DNA of 64,000 nt from Mercurialis annua (taxonomy: Eukaryota > Streptophyta > Magnoliopsida > Malpighiales > Euphorbiaceae), in NCBI RefSeq assembly GCF_937616625.2, contig NC_065575.1:29945001-30009000 (forward strand), read 5' to 3'. Position numbers and translations under genes: made by a program. The first letter of the stretch is position 1. Each line of letters opens with the position of its first letter. Shown piece after piece: positions 48,759 through 60,400 of this stretch. The notes under the pieces were generated by a model. It did not search any database. It was not told the DNA's origin and worked only from the letters and a program-made list of their open reading frames with translations.

Positions 48759-50617
48759 TTTTTCGTTTTTCCTCTGTACATGTTGGGTTGGTAACTTGTT
48801 TTGTATACTAAGGAAGATGATGACATGGCAAGAGATGATTGGCCATTTTGAATAGTTTTTGGTTAATGGTCAATTTTGGTCATTGAGTTTTTGTGTCTTA
48901 AATCTATTGATTTCTAAACTTATCTTTTAACTGTTTTAATTGATTTTTGATTTCAATTTGCGAAATTGGTTTCAACTTATTAATTAGCGATTTAAATAAT
49001 AATATTATTTATAATTTGAAACTACTTTGGGCATTAATATTTTAAATTTAAATTAATATTAATTTTATCATAGTTTATATGTGATTTTATATATTGACTA
49101 TATTAAATAAGAATTGGGGATTTTATTTAATTTGAAAGTTTGTCAAATTAATTATATTATTTTTAAGACCTAAAAATAATTTTTGAGTATTTAAAAATTT
49201 AAATTAATTATTATTATTAATTATTATTTAATCGATAATTAAGATTTTGGGTTTAGAATGCCTTTGGGATTAAAGTTATATTTTAACTTTATTTTGCTAT
49301 ATAATTATTTGAGATATTTTGCCGATAATTATAATTACTTGGACTTTAAGCTATTGAGTTCTACTTTAGATATTAATTAATATTTTATTAAATATTAAAT
49401 TATAAACTGTGGTTTATAATTCTGGTTTTATTTGGTTGGGTCGGGTTAGACTTGGGTCGCCCGACATGTGGGTATAGTTTGGTAGTTTTAAGAAATCCGG
49501 CTAACCCAATATTTGAGAAATGGAATTATTTATTTATCATTTTAATAATATTTTCGGATTGGATTTAAGTGCGAACTCAATAGTCTTGAATTATTACGGC
49601 GTTATAATTTATTTGAGAATTGTGTTTCTCTGTGATTTTATCTGACTTATTAATTGTGTTAGTCCTATGTGGTGTCTAGTAATCTTAGAGTTAGGGGTTG
49701 TTCGGATCTTAACTTATTCATTATTTTAGACTCTTCGACTACCCGCGCTCAGGAGTCGAACCATGGTTAGTTGTTTGCCAAGATCATGTGGATAAGCAAG
49801 TAGTAAATTTGTAGTGCTATTTACCGCTTTATTAAGTACCGCATCATATTTTAATATCATAAATGCTTTTGAACTATTTTTACGGATTATGGATCTGGAT
49901 TGAAACGAGCTGCTCGATAGGCTTGTATCGAGACTGTGTGCACCGGTAAGTACTCTGGGAATCGGAAGACTAATGTCTTGCTTACGCTGGTATATATGAC
50001 GAGGATTTGTTCCCGTCCACTATGGGTTTATTAGTATGCTATGTCATACTTACGCTGGGATCATTTCAATACTATTTTCCATAATCATACCATATTCGTA
50101 TAAAATGTTTTTATTTAAGGGTTTTAAACTTAATAAATGTAAATAGTATTGCGAACTCATCTCAGTATATCTAACCCCGTTGTTTTCCCAAATTTTTCAG
50201 GTTTATGATTTGAAAGCTGGTCCACTCCGATTCTTTTGATTCCTCAGAGGTTTTTACATTATTTAAACTAGTTGCCGTATTCGAACTCTTAGACCGCAGT
50301 AGAACTAGTTTATATATTACATTTGTTATTACACTTTGGAATTGTCAATTTGATCGATTCTTTATTATTGGCATGTTTACTCTGGGATATTTTATTATTA
50401 TATTAAAGGCATGTTGTTGAGCATTTCAGGTGTTCAAGTTATTTATATTAAAAATGTAATATAAATTGCTAGACTTAGGTTGGAGTCTCGGTTGCCCTCG
50501 AGAAGTTTTCTGCAGGTTTAAATGTTTATTTGTTTTCCGCAAGGCTTGCTACGGGTTTTGGTACGACCATACCCATACCCTTGCGCTGGTCACGATTCTT
50601 GAAATTGGGTTATGACA
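48759..50617 (+). mobile_element. 5'-truncated, diverged LTR of the E1/E2 superfamily
   Basis: 1.86 kb between satellite blocks. The right end GGGTTATGACA and the preceding GCGCTGGTCACG match the shared LTR 3' end. Internal blocks also match: GTTAGACTTGGGTCGCCCGAC near 49445, the GGC-loop hairpin at 49913-49932, the acceptor block TTGTTTTCCC to AG at 50200, and GCAAGGCTTGCTACGGG near 50540. The first ~1 kb (TGTAATA start, U3, TATA) is absent and no target duplication is visible, so the left end was lost by deletion. The tandem stem-loops are degraded. Confidence 0.85.
49913..49932 (+). promoter_or_regulatory. GGC-loop hairpin in truncated LTR
   Basis: CTCGATA / loop GGCTTG / TATCGAG, at the position equivalent to CCTATTG/CAATAGG of LARD-A (same flanks: GAAACGAGCT before, GTGTG...CACCGG after). 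The stem sequence differs at several positions yet pairs perfectly. Confidence 0.75.
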
Positions 50618-51349
50618 CGTATGAAGCAAAACCAAACGTTTCACCTTTTTAGCAATTTAAGCCAAACATTTAAAACGTTATAAAACCAATCCAAACGTTT
50701 ATAACGTTGCGAAACCAATCCAAACAATTCACCTTTTTAGCGATTGAAGCCAAACGTTTATAAACGTTACAAAACGAATCCAAACGTTTCACCTTTTTAG
50801 TGATTTAAGCCAAACGTTTACAAATGTTACGAAACAAATCCAAACAGTTCACCTTTTTAGCGATTTAAGCCAAACATTTAGAAACGTTACGAAACAAATC
50901 CAAACGTTTAAAAAGATACGAAACATATCCAAACGTTTCACCTTTTTAGCGATTTAAGCCAAACGTTTACAAATGTTACGAAACTAATCAAAACATTTAA
51001 AACGTTACGAAACAAATCCAAACGTTTCACCTTTTTAGCAATTTAGCCAAACTTTTACAAACGTTACAAAACCAATCCAAACGTTTAAAACGTTAAGAAA
51101 CAAATCCAAACGTTTCATATTTTTAGCAATTTAAGCCAAACATTTACAAACGTTACGAAACAAATCCATATGTTTCACCTTTTTAGCAATTTAAGCCAAA
51201 CATTTACAAACATTACGAAAGAAATCCAAACATTTCGCCTTTTTATGATTTAAGCCAAATGATTACAAACTTTACGAAACAAATCCAAACGTTTCACATT
51301 TTTAGCGATTAAAGTCAAACGTTTACAAACGTTACGAACAAATCCAAAT

Positions 51350-52965
51350 GTTTCACCTTTTTAACGATTTAAGCCAAAAGTTTACAAATGTTACGAAAGT
51401 AAACCAAACGTTTTCCCTTTTTAGAGATTTAAGCCAAACGATTACAAACGTTACGAAACCAAAATCTTTACAAAACAATTCCAAACGTTTCACCTTTTTT
51501 GCGATTTAAGTAAAACGTGTATAAATGCTACGAAATAGATCGAAACGTTTCACCTTTTTTAGCGATTTAAGCCGAACATTTAAAACATTACGAAACCAAC
51601 CCAAAAGTTAACAAACGTTACGAAATAAATCCAAACGTTACACATTTTAAGTGATTTAGCCAAATGTTTACAAACGTTACGAAACCAATCCAAACGTTTA
51701 AAACGTTATGAAACAAATCCAAACTTTTACAAACGTTACGAAACAAATTCAAACATTTATAACGTTACGAAACAAATCCAAACGTTTCACCTTTTAAGCA
51801 ATTTAAGCCAAATGTATACAAACGTCACGAAACAAAACCAAACGTTTCCCCTTTTTAGCAATTTAAGCCAAACGTTTACAAATGTTGCGAAACTAATTCA
51901 AATGTTTAAAACATTACTAAAAAAATCCAAACATTTCACTTTTCTAGCAATTTAAGCCAAACGTTACAAAACAAAACCAAACGCTTCCCCTTTTTAGCGA
52001 TTTAAGCCACACGTTTAAAACGATACGAAACCAATCCAAACGTTTCACCTTTTTAGTGATTTAAGCCAAATGTTTACAAACGTTACGAAACAAATCCAAA
52101 TGTTTCACATTTTTAGCGATATAAGCCAAACGTTTACAAACGTTACGAAACAAATCCAAATGTTTCACCTTTTTAACGATTTAAGCCAAAAGTTTACAAA
52201 TGTTACGAAAGTAAACCAAACGTTTCCCCTTTTTAGAGATTTAAGCCAAACGATTACAAACGTTACGAAACCAAAATCTTTACAAAACAATTCCAAACGT
52301 TTCACCTTTTTTGCGATTTAAGTAAAACGTGTACAAATGCTACGAAATAGATCGAAACGTTTCACCTTTTTTAGCGATTTAAGCCGAACATTTAAAACAT
52401 TACGAAACCAACCCAAAAGTTAACAAACGTTACGAAACAAATCCAAACGTTACACATTTTAAGTGATTTAGCCAAATGTTTACAAACGTTACGAAACAAA
52501 TCCAAACGTTTAAAACGTTATGAAACAAATCCAAACTTTTACAAACGTTACGAAACAAATTGAAACATTTATAACGTTACGAAACAAATCCAAACGTTTC
52601 ACCTTTTAAGCAATTTAAGCCAAATGTTTACAAACGTCACGAAACAAAACCAAACGTTTCCCCTTTTTAGCAATTTAAGCCAAACGTTTACAAATGTTGC
52701 GAAACTAATTCAAATGTTTAAAACGTTACTAAAAAAATCCAAACATTTCACTTTTCTAGCAATTTAAGCCAAACGTTACAAAACAAAACCAAACGCTTCC
52801 CCTTTTTAGCGATTTAAGCCACACGTTTAAAACGATACGAAACCAATCCAAACGTTTCACCTTTTTAGTGATTTAAGCCAAATGTTTACAAACGTTACGA
52901 AACAAATCCAAATGTTTCACATTTTTAGCAATATAAGCCAAACATTTACAAAAGTTACGAAACAA
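51350..52965. repeat. 810-bp tandem duplication in the satellite
   Basis: 51350-52159 is repeated at 52160-52965 with very few differences; for example GAAAGTAAACC, AAAAGTTAACAAACG and GAAATAGATCG recur at exactly +810. A more diverged version is at 36690-37500. Confidence 0.88.
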
Positions 52966-55589
52966 ATCCAAACGTTTCACATTTTTAGCTATATAAGCCA
53001 AAACGTTTACAAACGTTATGAAACAAATCCAAACGTTAAACCTTTTTAGCGATTTAAGCCAAAGGTTTAAAACGTTTTGAAACCAATCCAAACTTTTAAA
53101 ACGTTACGAAACAAATCCAAACGTTTCACCTTTTTAGCGATTCAATCCAAACATTTAAAACGTTTTTAGCAATATAAACCAACCGTTTAAAACGTTACAA
53201 AACAAATCCTTAGGTTTCCCAATTTTAGCGATTTAAGTCAAACATTTAAACGTTTGGCTTAAATCGCTAAAAAGGTGAAACGTTTACAAACCTTACGAAA
53301 CCAATCCAAACATTTAAAACATTACGAAAAAAATCCAAACGTTTAACCTTTTTAGCGATTTAAGCCAAACGTTTACAGACCAATCCAAACGTTTCCCGTT
53401 TTTAGCGATTTAAGTGAAACATTTACAAACGTTAAGAAACAAATCCAAACGTTTCACCTTTTTAGCGATTTAAGCCAAACGTTTACAAACGTTACAAAAC
53501 AAATCCAACGTTTGGCTTAAATTGCTAAAAAGGTGAAGTGTTTGGTTTGTTTCATAACGTTTTAAACTTTTGGCTTAAATCGCTAAAAAGGTGAAACGTT
53601 TGGATGTGTTTTAAATGTTTAGACTGGTTTCGTAACATTTTAAACGTTTGAATTGGTTTCGTAACGTTTGTGAACGTTTGGCTTAAATCGCTAAAAAGGT
53701 GAAATGTTTTGTTTAGTTTCGTAACATTTGGAAAAAAGATGAAACATTTGGATTTGTTTGTTTGGATTTATTTTGTAACGTTTTAACTGTTTGGCATAAA
53801 TAGCTAAAACGGGGAAACATTTGGATTTGTTCCGCAACGTTTTAAACGTTTGGATTGGTTTCGTAACGTTTGGATTTGTTTCGTAACATTTGTAAACGTT
53901 TGGCTTAAATCGCTAAAAAGGTGAAACATTTGGATTTGTTTCGTAAAGTTTTAAATATTTGGCTTAAATCGCAAAAAAACGTTTGGCTTAAATCGCTAAA
54001 AAGGTGAAAAGTTTCATCTTTTTTGCAATTTAAAGCAAAACGTTTACAAACGTTACAAAAAAATCCAAATGTTTCCCCTTTTTAGGGATTTAGGCTAAAC
54101 GTTTAAAACCGTTACGTAACCAATCCAAACATTAAAAACGTTGCGAAACAAATCCAAATGTTTAACCTTTTAGCAATTTAAGCCAAACGTTTACAAACGT
54201 CACGAAACAAAACCAAACGTTTCACATTTTTATGGATTTAAGCCAAACGTTTACAAATGTAACGAAACAAATCCAAACGTTTCCCCTTTTTAGCGATTTA
54301 ATCCAAACGTTTACAAACGTTACAAAACAAATTCAAGCGTTTCACATTTCTAGCGATTGAAGCCAAATGTTTACAAACGTTCCGAAACAACTCCAAACGT
54401 TTCACATATTTAGCGATTTAAGCCAAACGTTTAAAACGTTACAAAACCAATCTAAAAGTTTAAGACGTTACAAAAAAATACAAATCCAAACGTTTAAACC
54501 GCTACGAAACAAATCCAAATTTTTCACATTTTTAGCGATTTAAGCAAAACATTTAAAACGTTACAAAATAAATCTAAATGTTACAAAACAAATCCAAACG
54601 TTTCATATTTTTTAGCAATTTAAGCCAAACATTTACAAACATTACGAAACAAATCCAAACGTTTCAACTTTTTAGAGATTGAAGCCAAACGTTTACAAAC
54701 GTTACGAAACAAATCCTAACGTTTCACCTTTTTAGCGATTTAATTAAAACGTCTACAAATGTTACGAATCAAATCCAAACATTTCATATTTTTAGCGATT
54801 TAAGCCAAAAGTTTAAAACGTTATTAAACCAATCCAAACGTTTAAAACGTTACGAAACAAATCCAAACGTTTCACCGTTTTAGCGATTCAAGACAAACGC
54901 TTAAAACGTTGCGAAACAAATTCAAATGTTTCACCTTTTTAGCGACTTAAGCAAAACGTTTAAAACGGTACGAAATAAATCGAAATGTTTAAAACGTGAA
55001 GAAACAAATCCAAATGTTTCACCTATTTAGTGATTGAAGCCAAACATTTGCAAACTTTACGAAACAAAACCAAATGTTTCACCTTTTTAGCGATTGAAGG
55101 CAAAAGTTTAAAAACGTTACGAAATAAATCCAAACGTTTCCCATTTTTGTTGATTTAAGCCAAACATTTAAAAACGTTACGAAACAAATCCAAATGTTTC
55201 ACCTTTTTAACAATTTAAGCCAAACGTTTACAAATGTTACGAAACAAATCCAAACGTTTCGCCTTATTAGCGATTTCAGCCAAACGTTTAAAACGTTTCG
55301 AAACAAATCCAAACGATTAAAACGTTACAAAAAAATCCAAATGTTTCACCTTTTTATAAACTTAAGCCAAACGTTTACAAATGTTACGGAATAAAACATA
55401 ACGTTTCACCTTTTTAGCGATTTAAGACAAATGTTTACAAACTATACGAAACAAATCCAAACGTTTCCCCTTTTCAATGATTTAAGCCTAACATTTAAGA
55501 CATTATGAAACCAATTCAAACGTTTAAACGTTACGAAACAAACCCAAACATTTCACCTTTTTAGCGATTTTAGCGAAACGTTTGCAAAC

Positions 55590-55860
55590 GTTACGAAAAA
55601 AATCCATATGTTTTACATTTTTAGCGATTTAAGCCAAACGTTTACAAACGTTACGAAACAAACCAAATCTTTCACCTTTTTAGCAATTAAAGCCAAAAGT
55701 TTACAAACGTTACGAAAAAAATCCATATGTTTTACATTTTTAGCGATTTAAGCCAAACGTTTACAAACGTTACGAAACAAACCAAATCTTTCACCTTTTT
55801 AGCAATTAAAGCCAAACGTTTACAAACGTTACGAAACAAACCAAATCTTTCACCTTTTTA
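55590..55860. repeat. 119-bp local tandem duplication
   Basis: The rare variant ATCCATATGTTTTACATTTT occurs at 55602 and again 119 bp later at 55721, each followed by an ACCAAATCTTTCACC unit. A third partial copy of the latter is near 55840. Confidence 0.8.
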
Positions 55861-58800
55861 GCGATTCAAGCCAACCGTTTACAAATGTTACAAAACAAAT
55901 CCAAATTTCACCTTTTTAGCGATTTAAGCCAAACTTTTAAAACGTTACGAAACCAATCCAAATGTTTAAAACGTTACAAAACAAATTCAAATGTTTCACC
56001 TTTTTAGCTATTTAAGCCAAACAATTATAAATTTTTCGAAATAAAACCAAACATTCCCCTTTTTTAGCAATTTAAGCCAAAGGTTTACAAACGTTACGAA
56101 ACAAAGCCAAACATTTCACCTTTTTTAGCAATTTAAGCCAAACGTTTACAAACGTTACGAAACAAATCCAAACATTTCACCTTTTTAGCAATTTAAGCCA
56201 AACATTTAAAACGTTACGAAACAAACCCAAATATTTCATATTTTTAGCTATTTATCCAGAAGTTTAAAACGTTATGAAACCAATCCAAACGTTTAAAACT
56301 TTACGAAACAAATCCAAACATTTCCCATTTTTAGCGATTTAAGCCAAACGTTTAGAAACATTACGAAACCAATCCAAACGTATAAAACGTTACAAAACAA
56401 ATCCAAATGTTTAAAACGTTATGAATCAAATCCAAACATTTCACTTTTTTAGCGATTTAAGCCAAACGTTTACAAACGTTACGAAACAAAAGAAAACGTA
56501 TTCCCTTTAAGGCAATTAAAGCCAAAAGTTTAAACGTTAGAAACAAAACCAAACGTTTCACCTTTTTAGTGATTGAAGCCAAACGTTTACAAACGCTACA
56601 AAATAAATCCAAACGTTTTTCCTTTTTAGCGATTTAAGCCAAATGTTTACAAACGTTACGAAACAAATCCTAACGTTTCCCATTTTTTACCGATTTAAGT
56701 CAAACGTTTACAAACATTACGAAACAAATCCAAACGTTTCACGTTTTTAGCGATTTAGCCCAAAAGTTTAAAACATTACGAAACCAATCCAAACGTTTAA
56801 AACGTTATAAAACAAACCCAAACGTTTCACATTTTTATCGATTTAAGCTAAAGGCTTACAAATGTTACGAAACAAAATCAAATGTTTCACCTTTTTAGTG
56901 ATTTAAGACAAATGTTTACAAACTCTACGAAACAAATCCAAACGTTTCACCTTTTAAGCGATTTAAACCAAACATTTAAGACATTACGAAACCAATCTAA
57001 ACGTTTAAAACGTTACTAAACAAATCCAAACGTTTCTCCTTTTTAGCAATTTAAGCCAAACGTTTACAAACGTTACGAAACAAATCCAATTGTTTCACAA
57101 TTTTAGCGATTTAAGCCAAACATTTACAAACGTTACGAAACAAAACTAAACCTTTCACCTTTTTGGCCATATAAGCCAAACGTTTACAAATTCTACGAAA
57201 AAAATCCAAACGTTTCCCCTTTTTAGCGATTTAAGCCACACGTTTAAAACGTTGATAAATTAATCCAAACGTATAAATCTTTACGAAAAAACCTAAACGT
57301 TTCACCTTTTTAGCGATTTAAGCCAAAAGTTTACAAACGTTACGAAACAAAGCCAAACGCTTCACCTTTTTAGCGATTTAAGGCAAACTTTTAAAGCATT
57401 AATAAATCAATCCAAAAGTTTAAAATGTTACGAAATAAATCCAAACGTTTCCCCTTTTTAGCGATTTAAGCCAAACGTTTACAAACGTTACGAAACAAAA
57501 TCAAATGTTTCACCTTTTTCGCGATTCAAGCCTAACGTTTACAAATGTTTCAAAAAAAATCCAAATGTTTCACCTTTTTAGCTATTTAAGCCAAACATTT
57601 AAAACGTTACGAAACCAATCCAAATATTTAAAACGTTACAAAACAAATCCAAACGTTTCACCTTTTTAGCGATTTAATCCAAAAGTTTACAAACGTTACG
57701 AAACAAAGCCAAACGTCGTACCTTTTTAGCGATTTAAGCAAAACTTTTAAAACTGTTACGAAACAAATCCAAACGTTTCACCTTCTTAGCGATTTAAGCA
57801 AAACGTTTACAAACGTTATGAAATAAAACCAAACATTTCACCTTTTTTAGCAATTTAAGCCAAATGTTATGAAACAAAGACAAACGTTACACATTTTAGT
57901 GAATTAAGCAAAACTTTCTAAACTGTTACGAAACAAATCCAAACGTTTCTCCTTTTTAGCGATATAAGCCAAACGTTTACAAACGTTACGAAACAAAACC
58001 AAACATTTCACCTTTTTTGTGATTTAATCCAAACGTTTCAAACTGTTACGAAACTAATTTAAACATTTCCCCTTTTTAGCAATTTAAGCCAAACATTTAA
58101 AACATTATGAAACAAATCTACACTTTTCACACTTTTAGCGATTTAACCAAAAGTTTAAAACGTTACGAAACCAATCCAAACGTTTAAAACGTTACAAAAC
58201 AAATCCAAACATTTCACTTTTTTAGCGATTTAAGCCAAACGATTACAAACGTTTCGAAACAAAACCAAATGTTTCACCTTTTTAGCGATTGAAGCCAAAC
58301 GTTTACAAACGATACAAACATAAGAAAACGTTTTCCCTTTTTAGCAATTAAAGCTAAACATTATGAAACAAATCCAAATGTTTCACATGTTTAGCGATTT
58401 AAGCCACAAGTTTAAAGCGTTACGAAACCAATCCAAACGTTTAAAACGGAACAAAACAAATCCAAATATTTCACATTTTAGCTATGTAAGCCAAACATTT
58501 ACAAACGTTACGAAACAAAACCAAACGTTTCTCCTTTTTAGCCATTTAAGCCAAACATTTAAAACGTTACAAAACCAATCCAAACGTTTAAAACGTTATG
58601 AAAACAATCCAAACGTTTCACCTTTTTAGCGATTGAAGCAAAATGTTTACAAACGTTACGAAACAAATCCAAACGTTTCACCTTTTTAGCAATTTAAGCC
58701 AAACGTTTAAAAACGTTACGAAACAAATCCAAAAGTTTAAAACGTTACGAAACAAATCCAAACAGTTCACCTTTTTAACGATTTAAGCCAAACGTTTACA

Positions 58801-59783
58801 AACGTTACGAAACAAATCCAAACGTTTCACCTTTTTAGCGATTTAAGCCAAATGTTTACAAACATTACGAAACAAATCGAAACGTTTAAAACGTTACCAA
58901 ACAAATCTAAATTTTTCACCTTTTTAACGATTTAAGCCAAAGTTTTACAAACGTTACAAAACCAATCCAAACGTTTAAAAAATTACGAAACAAATCTAAA
59001 CGTTTCATATTTTTAGCGATTTAAGCCAAACGTTTACAAACGTTGCGAAACAAATCCAAACGTTTCACCTTTTTAGCAATTTAAGCCAAACGTTTACAAA
59101 CGTTACAAAACAAATCAAAATGTTTCACCTTTTTAGCTATTTAAGCCAAACGTTTAAAACGTTACGAAACTAATCTAAAAGTTTCACCTTTTTGGCGATT
59201 GAAGCCAAACTTTATAAACGTTACGAAACAAATTCAAACGTTTCAAATTTTTAGCGATTAAGGCCAAACGCTTACAAACGTTACGAAACAAATCCAAACG
59301 TTTCACCTTTTTAGCGATTTAATTCAAACATTTAAAACGTTACGAAACCAATACAAACGTTTAGAACGTTACGAAACATATCCAAAGTTTAAAACGTTAC
59401 GAAACATTTCCAATGTTTATAATGTTACGAAACCAATCCAAACATTTAAAATGTTACGAAACCAATCCAAACGTTTAAAATGTTATGAAACAAATTTAAA
59501 CGTTTCACATTTTTAGCGATTTAAGCCAAATGTTTACAAACGTTACAAAAAAAATCCAAACATTTCACCTGTTTAGCGATTTAAGCCAAACATTTAAGAA
59601 GTTTTTAGAAATTTAAGCCAGACATTTAGAACGTTACGAAACAAATTCAAACATTTTACCTTTTTAGCGATTTAAGCCAAATGTTTAAAACGTTATGAAA
59701 CCAATCCAAATGTTTACAAACGTTATAAAAAATACAAACGTTTCACCTTTTTAGCAATATAAGCCAAACGTTTACAAACGTTA

Positions 59784-60400
59784 GTGTGAGCGGTGCGGGG
59801 TTCGGGGGCCGCTTCCCAAGGCTTATGGCTGACTTCTCGATCTTGAAATGGTTTGAAAAACGGAGTCGCCACCTAGTTCAACTAGAAAATTCATTTTAAC
59901 CGACTAGACAGTCATACTCGCCTCTGGTAAGACTATCGTGCATCAGACCAAAGAATAGGGTTCGTGGATCTCCTCGAGACTCTTGTGCTTTGTTTATCTG
60001 TTACCGACTTTATTTACTGGACATATTCGTATCATATCTCATCTCAACAGTATATACAGTTCACAAGATACGAAAGTTATAAATAAATAAGTATGAAAGC
60101 AGTAAACACGTTTGACGCGCATATTACTCGATTTGTACTGGCATTTGAGGCAAGTAGCAGGTACTCCTAAGCATACATCGAACCTTAGAGGTTTCTAGCA
60201 AATAGTCATAAGTCTGACTGGTCTGGATTAAATACATGCACAAAGCCTAAACCGAATGTATAAGTGAGATTAGATTGATTTTATTAGGTGATCTTGAAAA
60301 ACCTATACAACCATTACTACGTTTTTGTATTAGTCCTACGATGTCTAAATGATGGGCTGGACTTATCCAAAATTGCTCTTCTGGTCAACTTTGACCCTTA
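59784..60400. other. Unclassified repeat-like sequence at satellite edge
   Basis: Starts TGTGAGCGGTGCGGGG right after a truncated satellite unit and contains GCTTCCCAAGGCTTATGGC and ACGGAGTCGCCACCTAG. The TG start at an array boundary suggests the beginning of a different LTR or other transposon, cut short where LARD-like sequence begins at about 60400. I see no ORF and cannot assign a family. Confidence 0.4.

Larger units (their letters stand above)
50618..59783. repeat. Satellite array, fourth segment
   Basis: Longest uninterrupted right-hand block, plus-oriented except about 53506-54010 and a short flip near 53250. Between about 54900 and 59780 the 60-bp phase is very regular. Long open frames here come from 60 being a multiple of three. 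No gene. Confidence 0.93.

Noticed and set aside
48759..50617. Complete solo LTR
   Set aside because: The TGTAATA start and about 1 kb of U3/R are missing and the flanks show no 5-bp duplication; called truncated instead.
50618..59783. Regular ~30-bp repeats reminiscent of a CRISPR array
   Set aside because: There are no unique spacers; both 30-bp halves are themselves repeated, and the context is a plant genome.
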